64,000 nucleotides of DNA, taken from Kordia sp. GTDB taxonomy: Bacteria > Bacteroidota > Bacteroidia > Flavobacteriales > Flavobacteriaceae. The position numbers were made by a program, and so were the translations under genes. Shown piece by piece: positions 33,544-43,675 of this stretch (the stretch's first letter is position 1; each line of letters begins with the position of its first letter). The notes beneath the pieces are model-generated. The model had not been told where the DNA came from and made no database searches. It worked only from the letters and a program-made list of their open reading frames with translations. The stretch spans positions 1-64,000 of the forward strand of contig NVVR01000015.1 in NCBI GenBank assembly GCA_002733415.1, given 5' to 3'.

Positions 33544-34192
33544 ATGGAGAATAAGAACAAAAAAAATATTTAGCAGAGTTTATAGGAATATTTGCACTGG
33601 TGTTTTGCGGTACATGAGCAGTAATAGTTGACCAACAAACAAATGGAAGCATGGGATTAAAAGGGATTGCTCTTGTTTTTGGAATTGTTATCACGGCGAT
33701 GATTTCTATTTTCGGTAAAATATCCGGGACACACATAAATACTGCCGTGATTATTAGTTTAGCGTTCGGGAAATCTATTTCAAAAAAAGACCCAATATAT
33801 TACGTTTTCTTCCAAATATTAGGAGCAATAATAGCAAGTGTATTGCTTCAGTTTATGTTTAAAGAAAATAAATTATTAGGAGTTACATTTCCTTCGGAGG
33901 ATATTGCTCAATCATTACTAATTGAGTTTGTATTAACATTCTTTTTAATGCTTACAATTTTAGGAGTTACACCTCAAAAAAATAAAGAAATAACTTCTTT
34001 ATCTAGAATTGTCATAGGACAACTGTAATCGCTTCTATATTATTTTTCGGACCAATTTCTGGTGGTTCTTTAAATCCTGCAAGAAGTATTGCTCCTGCTA
34101 TTGTTTCAGGAAATATAACATTGATTTATATAATTGCGCCAACATTTGGGGCAATTGGAGCGATGTTGCTTTGGAATAAAGTCATAAAATAG
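33544..34192 (+). pseudogene. aquaporin/MIP-family channel, three lesions
   Basis: Joined translation gives a ~215-residue MIP channel: KYLAEFIGIFALVFCGT, GISGTH-like KISGTHINTAVII (first NPA box as NTA), and GPISGGSLNPARSIAPAI (second NPA box intact). Lesions: an A8 run at 33559-33566 puts the start ATG out of frame, an in-frame TGA at 33615-33617 stands where FCGTGA is expected, and a -1 shift near 34018-34022 cuts off the last ~55 residues. The substitution-type stop argues for real decay, the two shifts could be errors. Confidence 0.88.
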
Positions 34193-34253
34193 AAGTAGCT
34201 TTTTTTTGTTTTTAGTAGTTTCCTTATATTGTTGTGATTTATAAATAGCAACC

Positions 34254-34649
34254 ATGTCAGGAGAAAAAAATATAGCAGCATTAATTAAAGGAATGACCCC
34301 AAAGTTAAACTCAGGTGAATATGTGTTTTGTACCGTACCTGATATAAGTAATATTAACAGAACAGATACCATTTTCGAGTTTAAAGAAGCTGAAGGAGTT
34401 ACAGTAGTTATGGAACGCAATAAAGCAGACGCTTTAAAGTTGAAATATGAATATGTAGCTTCGTGGATTACCTTACAAATTCATTCCTCTTTGGAAGCAG
34501 TGGGTTTAACAGCAGTGATTGCTACAGAATTGGCAAAACACGACATCAGTTGTAATGTAATTGCTGGTTATTATCACGATCATATTTTTGTAGCTAAAAA
34601 AGAAGCTGATACTGCAATTCAGGTTCTTGTTGGTTTATCGAAAAGTTAA
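34254..34649 (+). CDS. ACT domain-containing protein (DUF2241 type)
   Basis: 131 residues. The N-terminal half (IAALIKGMTPKLNSGEYVFC) matches the DUF2241 region, and the second half (WITLQIHSSLEAVGLTAVIA, HDISCNVIAGYYHDHIFV) is an ACT fold. Such proteins are thought to bind small ligands, often amino acids. Single gene, no clear promoter box; it lies downstream of the aquaporin pseudogene. Confidence 0.8.
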   Translation: MSGEKNIAALIKGMTPKLNSGEYVFCTVPDISNINRTDTIFEFKEAEGVTVVMERNKADALKLKYEYVASWITLQIHSSLEAVGLTAVIATELAKHDISCNVIAGYYHDHIFVAKKEADTAIQVLVGLSKS

Positions 34650-34814
34650 CAACAATTTCCGGTAAATCAATGACTTTTTGGAAAGGTTTTACGAGAAAAA
34701 TTGAATAAATTCGCGCAGTAGATAAAGTGTGAGAATACCTTTATTATCTGAATACTTAAGAAATGATTAATCAGAAGTTAAAGAGTACCTTAAAAGCTGT
34801 TTAAATTCCTAATA

Positions 34815-35318
34815 ATGAATGATTTATTAAATATTTGTTTGCCGTGTGGGCTTTGTTGTGACGGGAGCTTGATTGGCCATGTACAGCTCAATCGTGAGGA
34901 ATTGCCTGCATTAAGAGAATTATTGGATATAGAGGATGAAAATGGGAATGGTTTTTTTCTTCAACCCTGTAGTAAATATTGTGATGGGTGCAGTATTTAT
35001 TCTCAAAGACCGAAACAATGTGCTAGTTTTAACTGTGGTCTTTTAACATCCTATGAGCAAAATGAATTGGATTTTGATTCAGCCATTGAAATAATAAATA
35101 GGGTCAAACAAAAAAAGATTGCCATAGAAAAAAACCTAGTAGCGCTAAATATTAAACTCAAATCTGAATCATTCTACTTTAAAATGGTTGAATTAAAAAA
35201 GGTGTTACAGAAAATAAAGTCTGAATCATCATTGACAAAAAAACATATTGAGTTAACAGTTGATCTCGAGGAGCTCGATAGTTTGCTGACAAATAGCTTT
35301 GGGATATCTTCGTATTAA
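34815..35318 (+). CDS. cysteine-cluster protein (YkgJ-like)
   Basis: 167 residues. Two N-terminal cysteine groups, CLPCGLCCDGS (residues 8-18) and CSKYCDGCSIYSQRPKQC (residues ~52-69), followed by FNCG, look like the YkgJ/CxxCxxCC family thought to hold zinc or an iron-sulfur cluster. The second half is helical and Lys-rich with no motif. Single gene; the partner is unknown. Confidence 0.75.
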   Translation: MNDLLNICLPCGLCCDGSLIGHVQLNREELPALRELLDIEDENGNGFFLQPCSKYCDGCSIYSQRPKQCASFNCGLLTSYEQNELDFDSAIEIINRVKQKKIAIEKNLVALNIKLKSESFYFKMVELKKVLQKIKSESSLTKKHIELTVDLEELDSLLTNSFGISSY

Positions 35319-35449
35319 AAGTAAAAAACATTCTGCACCGTACTATTCAATGGTAAAAGGTATAATTTAGGTTCGGTTTGTCGCACGCGTTTTCTTAATG
35401 AATTGTTAATTTTTTTTATCCAGTAGAATTTTAAAGCTACATTTACTAG

Positions 35450-38029
35450 ATGAAAAACTTACAACGCGTATTGATTGTATTTCTTGTTTTAGCAACAACA
35501 AATATATTTGCTTTTCAAAAAAAGAAAAGAAAAAATCGAAAAAACAACACAGAACAAGCTGCTCCTAAAAAAAAAGAAGACAAGAAAAAAACAATTTCTG
35601 AACTCGTTAAAACAAGTAAAAAAATAGAAGGGTTGTTTACCATCTATCAAGATACTATTAACGGATCAATACAAATGTTGGTTTCTAAAGAGCAGTTAAA
35701 AAAAGAGTTTATATATTTCAGTCAAATTGCTGATGGGGTTATGGATGCTGGTGCTTTTAGAGGTTCTTACCGAGGTTCGCATGTGTTTGAATTAAATAAG
35801 CATTTTAATAAAATAGAGTTTGTAGCTAAAAATAATTCGTATTATTTTGATCCTAACAATCCTATATCGAAATCAGCTAATGCAAATATCAGTCAAGGAA
35901 TTATGGCTGCTATCACAATTGAAGCAAGTGACGATAAAAAAGGGTTGTATTTAATTAAGGCTGATGATTTGTTTTTAAAAGAAACACTTTCTCAAGTAAA
36001 AAGAGCTAAACATCCAAAGCAATCGCCTACAGCATTTACGTTAGGAAGCTTAGATAAGAATAAAACAAAAATAAATGCCATTCGTAATTATCCGCTAAAT
36101 ACAGATTTAGCAGTAGAGTATGTGTACTCAAAAACGTCAGTGCTAAATGGTGGCTCAAACGCTGTTACTGATGCAAGAAACGTAAGTGTAAAAGTATATC
36201 ACAGTTTAATAGCGATGCCAGAAAATGATTTTGTGGCAAGAATGGACGATCCTAGAGTAGGGTATTTTGCTACCCAAGTAACGGATATGACTTCTGCAAG
36301 TGCTACTCCGTATCGTGATATGATTCATCGTTGGAATTTAGTAAAGAAAAATCCAGAAGCGAGTGTTTCTGAACCAGTAACTCCTATTGTTTGGTGGATT
36401 GAAAATACTACGCCAATTGCTTTTAGAGAAACAATTACCAATGCCGTGTTAAAATGGAATATTGCTTTTGAGAAAGCAGGATTTATAAATGCAGTTCAGG
36501 TAAAAGTACAACCAGATGATGCCAAATGGGATGCTGGGGATATTAGGTACAATGTATTACGTTGGACCGCTTCGCCTAATCCACCTTTTGGAGGATACGG
36601 CCCCTCTTTTGTAAATCCAAGAACTGGAGAGATTATGGGGGCGGATATCATGTTGGAATATGTGCACCATACCAACAGAGTACGATTTGATAGGTTATTC
36701 GAATTACACAATGTAAACACCACTGCATTTGATGAAGAAACTCCAAACGAGTCATTCTCATATTGTTCATTAGGGCATTTAGTACATGAAAATCTATTGT
36801 TTGGTCAAACGGCATTAAATACTTTAGGTCTTTCTGCAGAAGCAATGGAAGGGATGAAAAAGGAAGCGATGATGCATTTAGTAATGCATGAAGTTGGCCA
36901 TACCTTAGGATTAAACCATAACATGAAATCGAGTCAGTTATATAGTCCAGCACAATTAGCCGATAAAAAATTCATTAGCGGAAAATCTTTAACGGGATCA
37001 GTAATGGATTATGAGGCAATCAATATTACAAATGACCGTTCGCAACAAGGGCATTACTTTACAACAACTTTAGGACCGTACGATGAATGGGCAATTGAGT
37101 TTGGATATAAAAATGTTAAGAATAGCGCAGAATTAGAAACGATATTAAAGCGTTCTACAGAACCTCAGTTGATTTTTGGTAATGATGCTGATGATATGCG
37201 TAGTCCTGGGAAAGCAATTGACCCTAGGGTTATGATTGGTGATTTATCCAACGATCAAATTACCTATTCTATCAACCGTATTAAGTTGGTAAAAGAATTA
37301 TTAGGAAAGTTAAAGTCTCAATACACAACAGAAGGGAAATCATACCAAGAGTTATTAATGGCGTATGGTATTTTGCAAAAGCAAGCAGCAAATGCTTCTG
37401 GTGTAATTTCAAGATTCATAGGTGGGGTTTATGTGGAAAGAGCAATGCAAGGACAAGCTAATGCAAAACAACCGTATACTTCGGTTGAATATGCAAAGCA
37501 GAAAAAAGCAATGAATGCATTAAACAAATACCTTTTTGCGCCTAATGCAAATAACACGCCTAAAGAGTTGTACAATTACTTAGCGCGCCAACGTAGAGGG
37601 TTTAATTTCTTTGGAGGGCCAGAAGATCCTAAATTGCACAGAAACGTGCTAAAAAGTCAACGTAACGTGTTACGTCACTTATTACATTACAACACTTTAC
37701 AACGTGTGGTAGATTCTGAATTATACGGAAATACATATGACATAGGAGAGTATTTGACGGATTTAAACAACGGAATTTTTAAAGTAGATATTTACGGTAG
37801 TGTAAATACTTTCCGTCAAAATTTACAGGTGGAATATGTAAACATGTTAATTGACATCCTTACTGGAGGTTCTAAAGGACGTTACGGGAACGTATCACGT
37901 TCTATGGTGTTGTATAATATCAAAAACATTAAAAAGATGGCAGCTAATGGTAGTGGGAACATTATTACAAAAGCACATAAAGCGCATTTAACAACCTTAA
38001 TTAATAATGCCCTAGAAGAAGTAAAATAA
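35450..38029 (+). CDS. secreted zinc-dependent metalloprotease (DUF5117/DUF4953 type)
   Basis: 859 residues. Signal peptide residues 1-21 (ending IFAFQ), then a very Lys-rich linker (about residues 24-55) and a DUF5118/DUF5117-like region. The zinc site HEVGHTLGLNHN (HExxHxxGxxH, metzincin type) is near residue 481, with a Met-turn-like GSVMDYEAIN further on. Large Bacteroidota zinc proteases of this build are usually periplasmic or surface proteins of unknown substrate. Promoter box not obvious. A good terminator follows. Confidence 0.9.
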   Translation: MKNLQRVLIVFLVLATTNIFAFQKKKRKNRKNNTEQAAPKKKEDKKKTISELVKTSKKIEGLFTIYQDTINGSIQMLVSKEQLKKEFIYFSQIADGVMDAGAFRGSYRGSHVFELNKHFNKIEFVAKNNSYYFDPNNPISKSANANISQGIMAAITIEASDDKKGLYLIKADDLFLKETLSQVKRAKHPKQSPTAFTLGSLDKNKTKINAIRNYPLNTDLAVEYVYSKTSVLNGGSNAVTDARNVSVKVYHSLIAMPENDFVARMDDPRVGYFATQVTDMTSASATPYRDMIHRWNLVKKNPEASVSEPVTPIVWWIENTTPIAFRETITNAVLKWNIAFEKAGFINAVQVKVQPDDAKWDAGDIRYNVLRWTASPNPPFGGYGPSFVNPRTGEIMGADIMLEYVHHTNRVRFDRLFELHNVNTTAFDEETPNESFSYCSLGHLVHENLLFGQTALNTLGLSAEAMEGMKKEAMMHLVMHEVGHTLGLNHNMKSSQLYSPAQLADKKFISGKSLTGSVMDYEAINITNDRSQQGHYFTTTLGPYDEWAIEFGYKNVKNSAELETILKRSTEPQLIFGNDADDMRSPGKAIDPRVMIGDLSNDQITYSINRIKLVKELLGKLKSQYTTEGKSYQELLMAYGILQKQAANASGVISRFIGGVYVERAMQGQANAKQPYTSVEYAKQKKAMNALNKYLFAPNANNTPKELYNYLARQRRGFNFFGGPEDPKLHRNVLKSQRNVLRHLLHYNTLQRVVDSELYGNTYDIGEYLTDLNNGIFKVDIYGSVNTFRQNLQVEYVNMLIDILTGGSKGRYGNVSRSMVLYNIKNIKKMAANGSGNIITKAHKAHLTTLINNALEEVK

Positions 38030-38050
38030 GATACTCGTTTCTTTTACTAT

Positions 38051-38082
38051 AAAAAGCTTAGCAGTTCTGTTAGGCTTTTTTG
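38051..38082 (+). terminator. terminator after the metalloprotease gene
   Basis: AAAAGCTTAGCAG and CTGTTAGGCTTTT form a 13-bp stem with G-T pairs and a 2-base apex, followed by a T-run. Confidence 0.75.
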
Positions 38083-38192
38083 TTGCTGCTCTTTTAAACA
38101 GGCCTGTCAAACTGATTTCTATGAAACAAGCAAGGGTTTTTTAATTACGGCAAAAATACGATGTATAATTTTAGTTCTTACAGCATTTAAAA

Positions 38193-38565
38193 CTAGCGTT
38201 TTATTTTTGCCATCATTAACTTTTCTGATGTCAATACTATTTTTTTTTCTGCTAAATCAACAAGTGCATCAAATATGATTGATTTATTATCAGCACGTTA
38301 GTTTCGGTTATTCTGTTTTTCAAGCAACTTAATTTTAGCTTCTAATTCTAATGTTTTTTGTTCAGGTGTTTTTGACATACTAGTAAGAGATTGATATCCA
38401 ATTAAAGTTTCCATGTTTTTTCAAACATTTGTTGATGGTTGGGTCTCCTTGAAGACCAAATTTAACTTTTGCCTGACTCTTTGTTAAATATACTTGTTAT
38501 ATTTCTTTAACTAATTGAAGCTTAAAAAGAAATGCTTTTTTTCTGGTGAGTTCTACATATCTCAT
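38193..38565 (-). pseudogene. IS3-type transposase OrfA remnant
   Basis: Read on the minus strand: MRYVELTRKKAFLFKLQLVK, then AKVKFGLQGDPTINK and LKKHGNFNWIS, and after a shift MSKTPEQKTLELEAKIKLLE, ending IIFDALVDLAEKK. This is the helix-turn-helix plus leucine-zipper layout of Bacteroidota IS3-group OrfA. A TAA interrupts the helix-turn-helix, a TAG follows at the linker, a frame change joins the halves and another TAA lies in the zipper. No OrfB is present. Confidence 0.8.
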
Positions 38566-38640
38566 ATTTACTGAATTTATCATTACACTGAGTTTTTAGT
38601 ATAACGCTATTTCAGGATGAGACATTCAATAAACAACAAA

Positions 38641-38666
38641 ATAGAGAAGCCAAATAGCTTCTCTAT
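38641..38666 (-). terminator. intrinsic terminator
   Basis: ATAGAGAAGC-caaata-GCTTCTCTAT, perfect 10-bp stem; the minus-strand side continues TTTTG. Confidence 0.85.
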
Positions 38667-38699
38667 ACACTGTTTACATCCTCTTCATTGGACTTACTA

Positions 38700-40097
38700 C
38701 TAATGATTAAAAACCCTTAGGTTGTATTTATCACCACTATAATAGCCAAAAATATATTTGTTTTGATACTTAAAAACTGTTTTCAATTTTAAACCGTGAT
38801 ATACACTATCTTCATATGCTTTAATTTTATCAAAAGCATTGTCTTTAAATTCACCTTCTTTATGACCTAACATGTTATCAAACAAGCAATTTATAAATGT
38901 TGATTTTGTGCTTGAATAGGATCCGTACGAATAAAATGTAGGAGACATATAAACACTTGTCATACCACCTATTGCACCACTTACAGCACCGCCCATCATA
39001 AACCCGCCTCCATTAGCTATTTCAGAGACACCTCCAATAGTTATTTGATTAGTCCCATTTACTGAAACAATAGAAATCCCTGGCTTTGAAAAAGCAACTT
39101 TTCTTAAAAACTGCTTCGTTTTACTTAGCTTTCGTTCACTATTAAAAAAATCTGTTTTTTCTTGAATTATATCGGAATTCTTAAACCATATAGAGTCATT
39201 AACATTCAACTTAATTACTTTTGATCTTTCTTTAGTTTCAAGGTCATAATATGAAAACGCTAAGTTTTTTCTTGTAGCAGATAATTGGTACAACTTTCCT
39301 TGATGGAAAAACGAATTCGATCTACTACGTTCTTTATTTTCAGCAACGGTAATATGCTCAATTTTTTCTATGACAGCTTTATTCCTATTGAAATCAATTT
39401 TAATCAACCTTGTGAATTTATCATTCACATCTAGTGTAATGATTACCTCACTATCAGTTGTATAAATCTTATTATAACTAGATGTGTTTTCTATAGAATT
39501 AGGCGTATTATTTTCTATTTTTTCTAAGTTTTTGACGAGGGATAACCCAGAATATGCGATTAAATTTTCACCTAGTTTAATTTTTTTGTCTATAGGATAT
39601 TTCGACAGGCTAACAGTAGTTCTGTTATTCAAACAGTATAAGTTCAAAACGGAATTATCTGTTAAACTTAACAGGTAAAACTTTTTATTTATACTAAAAG
39701 CATCCAAAAAAACACCCTCTAATTTTAAATCAATTTCTTGAACTGAAGAGTTTTTAGTTTTAAAGTTTACATCTAAAACTGCGAAGCTATTTTTTTTCTT
39801 ATTTCCGAAATAAAGAAAATCATGATCTCCTTCAGTTATATACCCAAGTATATTTTTATATTTCCTATGCGGTCGGTCAAAAATAAATTCAGAAGAAACC
39901 GTTTTGTTATTATCTAATAAATAACATTTCATCTCTTTCTTGTTGTCAAAAAAAAGTGAAATACGATCGTTTTCTACAATAGAAAAGACGTTCCTTTTAG
40001 ATCTTAACCCTTTTAATTCTAAATCAAATTCCGAAATAGTTTCTTGTCCAGATAACAACTGAGCTGTTAAAAAGAGTATTAAATAAATATATCTCAT
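38700..40097 (-). CDS. secreted protein of unknown function
   Basis: 465 residues, signal peptide about 1-18 (ending LLSGQ). The mature part has repeated beta-strand patterns such as DFLYFGNKKKNSFAVLDV and KLYQLSATRKNLAFSYYDLE, suggesting a beta-propeller-like fold. A glycine-rich hydrophobic insert (GGGFMMGGAVSGAIGGM, about residues 370-386) resembles a small membrane-interacting or flexible hinge. Not recognised. It follows metG by 17 bases on the same strand, but an unrelated role is likely. Confidence 0.6.
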   Translation of the reverse strand: MRYIYLILFLTAQLLSGQETISEFDLELKGLRSKRNVFSIVENDRISLFFDNKKEMKCYLLDNNKTVSSEFIFDRPHRKYKNILGYITEGDHDFLYFGNKKKNSFAVLDVNFKTKNSSVQEIDLKLEGVFLDAFSINKKFYLLSLTDNSVLNLYCLNNRTTVSLSKYPIDKKIKLGENLIAYSGLSLVKNLEKIENNTPNSIENTSSYNKIYTTDSEVIITLDVNDKFTRLIKIDFNRNKAVIEKIEHITVAENKERSRSNSFFHQGKLYQLSATRKNLAFSYYDLETKERSKVIKLNVNDSIWFKNSDIIQEKTDFFNSERKLSKTKQFLRKVAFSKPGISIVSVNGTNQITIGGVSEIANGGGFMMGGAVSGAIGGMTSVYMSPTFYSYGSYSSTKSTFINCLFDNMLGHKEGEFKDNAFDKIKAYEDSVYHGLKLKTVFKYQNKYIFGYYSGDKYNLRVFNH

Positions 40098-40114
40098 GGT
40101 GTTTTCTAGATAAA

Positions 40115-42175
40115 CTAAGCCACTCCTTCACCGTTAGTAACATCGGCCTCATCAGGGTTTACGAATACTAATTTTCCGTTTGAGTTTTCCGTCATTAAAA
40201 TCATTCCTTCGCTTTCTACACCACGTAATTTTCTAGGTGCAAGGTTAACTAGTACAGTTACTTTTTTACCTATTACATCTTCTGGCTTAAAGCTCTCGGC
40301 TATTCCTGAAACAATTGTTCTAGTATCAATACCTGTATCCACTTTTAATACCAGTAGCTTTTTTGTTTTTGGCATTTTTTCAGCTTCAACAATAGTTCCC
40401 GTACGGATATCTAACTTAGAAAAATCTTCAAAAGTAGCGGTCTCTTTTTGAGGTTCTACAACTTTGTTTGCTTTCTCATTTTCTAACTTGATGTTTTCTA
40501 ATCTGTCTAATTGTTTTTGGATAGCCTCATCTTCTATTTGAGGGAATAAAATAGGTGCTTTACCTTCTTTTATTTTATGTCCTGATGGTAACAAGTCTGT
40601 TTTATCAGCAATATCATACCATTTGGTTTCTGGTTGTTGCAATAAACCTTGTAATGTTTTTGAGGCAAACGGAATAAACGGCTCACTTAACGTAGCTAAT
40701 GCAGTAGCAATTTGTAAAGCCACATACATGATTGTTTTCGTGCGCTCTCCATCAACTTTAACTGTTTTCCAAGGCTCTTGTTCTGCCAAATACTTGTTCC
40801 CTAAACGTGCTAAATTCATCATTTTCAAGTTCGCTTCTCTAAAACGGTAACGCTCAATTGAAAATGAAATATCAGCAGGGAATTGTTTTAACTCATCTAA
40901 GGCATTAGTATCAGCTTGTGTATATTCATTAGGAACAGGGATAACTCCGTCATAATACTTGTTAGTCAATACTAAAATTCTATTGATGAAATTTCCGTAG
41001 TTATCAGCCAATTCTTTATTACGTGCTTGAAAATCTTTCCAAGTAAAATCGTTGTCTTTTGTTTCAGGGGCAGTAGCCGTTAAGGTATAGCGTAACGCAT
41101 CCTGCCTACCTGGGAAATCTTCTAAATATTCATGCAACCAAACAGCCCAGTTTTTAGAAGTAGATAATTTATTCCCTTCTAAGTTTAAGAACTCGTTTGC
41201 CGGAACATTATCTGGTAAAATATAACTTCCTTCAGCTTTTAACATTGCTGGGAAAATAATGCAGTGAAAAACAATATTGTCCTTCCCTATAAAATGTACT
41301 AATTTAGTATCGTCACTTTTCCAATATGGCTCCCAATCTTTACCTTCTCTTTCAGCCCATTCTTTAGTAGCTGAAATATATCCGATAGGAGCATCAAACC
41401 AAACGTATAACACTTTTCCTTCACCACCTTCAACAGGAACAGGTATTCCCCAGTCTAAATCTCTGGTAACAGCACGTGGACGTAAGCCGTCATCAATCCA
41501 TGATTTACATTGTCCGTATACATTCGATTTCCAATCCGATTTATGATCTTCTAAAATCCATTGTTTTAAAAATGCTTCATGCTTATCTAAAGGTAAAAAC
41601 CAGTGTTTTGTTTCTTTTAATGAGGGAACTGCACCTGTAATAGCCGATTTCGGGTTTATTAAATCCGTAGCATTATGGCTCGTACCACATTTCTCACACT
41701 GATCACCATAACTTTCTTCATTCCCACATTTAGGGCAAGTACCTACAACAAAACGATCGGCTAAAAACTGTTTTGCATCTGCATCGTATAATTGTTTTTC
41801 TACTTTTTCAATAAACTCGCCTTTTTCATCCAAGGTTTTGAAAAACTCAGAAGCAGTTTCATGATGTATTTTTGCTGAAGTTCTAGAATAGTTGTCAAAA
41901 GAAATTCCAAAATCCTGAAACGATTTTTTAATAATACCGTGATACTTATCTACTACATCTTGAGGAGAGATACCTTCTTTTTTTGCTTTAATAGTAATTG
42001 GTACTCCATGCTCATCACTACCACAAACAAAAGCAACATCTTTACCTAACAAACGTAAATAACGTGCATAAATATCAGCTGGAACGTAAACCCCTGCTAA
42101 GTGCCCAATATGTATTGGTCCGTTTGTATATGGTAATGCTGCGGTTAACGTATATCTTTTTGGATCTTGACTCAT
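40115..42175 (-). CDS. metG: methionyl-tRNA synthetase
   Basis: 686 residues from the ATG at 42175 ([20 protein letters not shown]). The in-frame ATG at 42199 lies inside the promoter box and is rejected. HIGH-type motif PIHIGHLAG; zinc knuckle [18 protein letters not shown]; the KMSKS-equivalent loop here reads KLSTSKNWA, the STS form. The C-terminal tRNA-binding OB domain ([20 protein letters not shown]) mediates dimerisation. It charges tRNA-Met in the cytosol. Confidence 0.97.
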   Translation of the reverse strand: MSQDPKRYTLTAALPYTNGPIHIGHLAGVYVPADIYARYLRLLGKDVAFVCGSDEHGVPITIKAKKEGISPQDVVDKYHGIIKKSFQDFGISFDNYSRTSAKIHHETASEFFKTLDEKGEFIEKVEKQLYDADAKQFLADRFVVGTCPKCGNEESYGDQCEKCGTSHNATDLINPKSAITGAVPSLKETKHWFLPLDKHEAFLKQWILEDHKSDWKSNVYGQCKSWIDDGLRPRAVTRDLDWGIPVPVEGGEGKVLYVWFDAPIGYISATKEWAEREGKDWEPYWKSDDTKLVHFIGKDNIVFHCIIFPAMLKAEGSYILPDNVPANEFLNLEGNKLSTSKNWAVWLHEYLEDFPGRQDALRYTLTATAPETKDNDFTWKDFQARNKELADNYGNFINRILVLTNKYYDGVIPVPNEYTQADTNALDELKQFPADISFSIERYRFREANLKMMNLARLGNKYLAEQEPWKTVKVDGERTKTIMYVALQIATALATLSEPFIPFASKTLQGLLQQPETKWYDIADKTDLLPSGHKIKEGKAPILFPQIEDEAIQKQLDRLENIKLENEKANKVVEPQKETATFEDFSKLDIRTGTIVEAEKMPKTKKLLVLKVDTGIDTRTIVSGIAESFKPEDVIGKKVTVLVNLAPRKLRGVESEGMILMTENSNGKLVFVNPDEADVTNGEGVA

Positions 42176-42196
42176 CTGTTCTAAAATTTTCAACTG

Positions 42197-42204
42197 CAAA
42201 AATA
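42197..42204 (-). promoter_or_regulatory. promoter -7 element for metG
   Basis: Reads TATTTTTG then CAG on the minus strand, 21 bases before the ATG at 42175. It decides the metG start. Confidence 0.7.
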
Positions 42205-42362
42205 CGTATTCCTTGTTAGTTATTGGTTATTTAGATGTTAGTTTATAAAACGTAATTAGTTAGCTGATGAAAAGAATACGTTTTTATGGCAAAAGCTAAT
42301 TATGTTTAATTTCAACAATCAAAATTCGTAAATCAAAAATACTTTTCACTATTTTTACTAAT

Positions 42363-43265
42363 ATGAACACAAAACAACCACAATCCTTACAACGAGGCGA
42401 CTTAGTTGCTATTGTTGCTACTGCCAGGAAAATGAACAGAGCAGATCTTCAAAAAGCAATTGAACTGCTTGAAAGCTGGGGTTTAAATGCCGTTGTGGGA
42501 AAAACTATTGGGAAAGCCGATCATCAGTTTGGAGGTACAGATACTGATAGAATTACCGATTTTCAAGAAGCCATGAACAATGATGCCATAAAGGCCATAT
42601 GGTGTGCCCGTGGAGGTTATGGAACAGTAAGAATATTAGATGGGTTGGATTTTTCTAAATTCACAAGAAACCCGAAATGGGTAATTGGATTTTCAGATGT
42701 TACCGCACTGCACTCTCATATACACAACTTAGGCGTACAAAGCATTCATGGTTTAATGCCTATTACTGTAAAAAGTAGTACTCCAGAAGCTATTTTGTCT
42801 TTAAAAAACTGCTTGTTTGGAAATCCTGTCAAACACAAAGTTCCTTGTGAGAGTAAAAATAAATATGGCATAGGAGAAGGGGAGTTAGTTGGTGGAAATT
42901 TATCCATTCTATATAGTTTATTAGGATCTGAATCCGCAATTAAAACGGATGGAAAAATTTTATTCATTGAAGATTTAGACGAGTACCTATATCATGTAGA
43001 CCGAATGATGATGAACTTAAAACGTAATGGATATTTTAATAATTTAAAAGGACTTATTGTTGGCGGGATGACCAAAATGAACGACAACACTATTCCCTTT
43101 GGAAAAACAACAGAAGAAATTATTTTAGATAATATAAAAGAATTTGATTTCCCTGTATGCTTTAATTTCCCAGCGGGTCACCTTAAGGATAACCGAGCTT
43201 TGAAGTTTGGAAAAACTGTTGCCTTTAATGTTAGTAAAGAAGGTACACATTTAAAGTTTCTTTAA
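42363..43265 (+). CDS. ldcA: LD-carboxypeptidase (peptidase S66)
   Basis: 300 residues. It removes the terminal D-Ala from murein tetrapeptides during cell-wall recycling. The opening PQSLQRGDLVAIVATARKM, the WCARGGYGTVRIL segment and the nucleophile region GFSDVTALHSHIHN with Ser are standard; the catalytic Glu and His lie in GGNLSILYSLLGS-type and PAGHLKDN regions. No signal peptide, so cytosolic. yraN follows after 2 bases, so they share a transcript. Confidence 0.92.
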   Translation: MNTKQPQSLQRGDLVAIVATARKMNRADLQKAIELLESWGLNAVVGKTIGKADHQFGGTDTDRITDFQEAMNNDAIKAIWCARGGYGTVRILDGLDFSKFTRNPKWVIGFSDVTALHSHIHNLGVQSIHGLMPITVKSSTPEAILSLKNCLFGNPVKHKVPCESKNKYGIGEGELVGGNLSILYSLLGSESAIKTDGKILFIEDLDEYLYHVDRMMMNLKRNGYFNNLKGLIVGGMTKMNDNTIPFGKTTEEIILDNIKEFDFPVCFNFPAGHLKDNRALKFGKTVAFNVSKEGTHLKFL

Positions 43266-43267
43266 AT

Positions 43268-43627
43268 ATGGCTTCTCATAATGAATTAGGTAGAAAAGGA
43301 GAGGCGCTAACCGAAGAGTACTTACTCAGAAACGGGTATCAAGTACTAGCCAAAAACTGGCGTTACTTAAAAGCAGAAATTGACATCATTGCTAAAAAAG
43401 GGGATGTTTTGGCTATTATAGAAGTAAAAACAAGAACATCTGTTGATATTATTTCTCCTGAAGCTGCCGTTAATAGCAAGAAAATCAAACTACTTGTGGC
43501 TGCAGCTAATGAATATGTTATCCAAAACGATTTAGATGTCGAAGTCCGTTTTGATATTGTTGCTATTCACAAAAAGAACGAAAAATACAATATGAATCAC
43601 ATAAAAGATGCTTTTTTGTTTTTTTAA
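43268..43627 (+). CDS. yraN: YraN family protein (UPF0102)
   Basis: 119 residues. Predicted restriction-endonuclease-like fold: GRKGEALTEEYLLRNGYQVL then AEIDIIAKKGDVLAIIEVKT (the D-ExK catalytic pattern) and FDIVAIHK. Biological role unknown. It starts 2 bases after ldcA and has a T-rich end. Confidence 0.93.
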   Translation: MASHNELGRKGEALTEEYLLRNGYQVLAKNWRYLKAEIDIIAKKGDVLAIIEVKTRTSVDIISPEAAVNSKKIKLLVAAANEYVIQNDLDVEVRFDIVAIHKKNEKYNMNHIKDAFLFF

Positions 43628-43638
43628 TCACATAATGT

Positions 43639-43646
43639 TATATTTG
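43639..43646 (+). promoter_or_regulatory. promoter -7 element
   Basis: TATATTTG with 29 bases to the ATG at 43676. Confidence 0.65.
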
Positions 43647-43675
43647 TAGCTTTAATTGTAAACTATATTAATTTT

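Larger units (their letters stand above)
38030..38699. other. 670-base region with terminators and an IS OrfA remnant
   Basis: It contains the metalloprotease terminator (38051-38082), a decayed minus-strand transposase OrfA (38193-38565) and the terminator of the next minus-strand gene (38641-38666). No intact gene. Confidence 0.75.
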
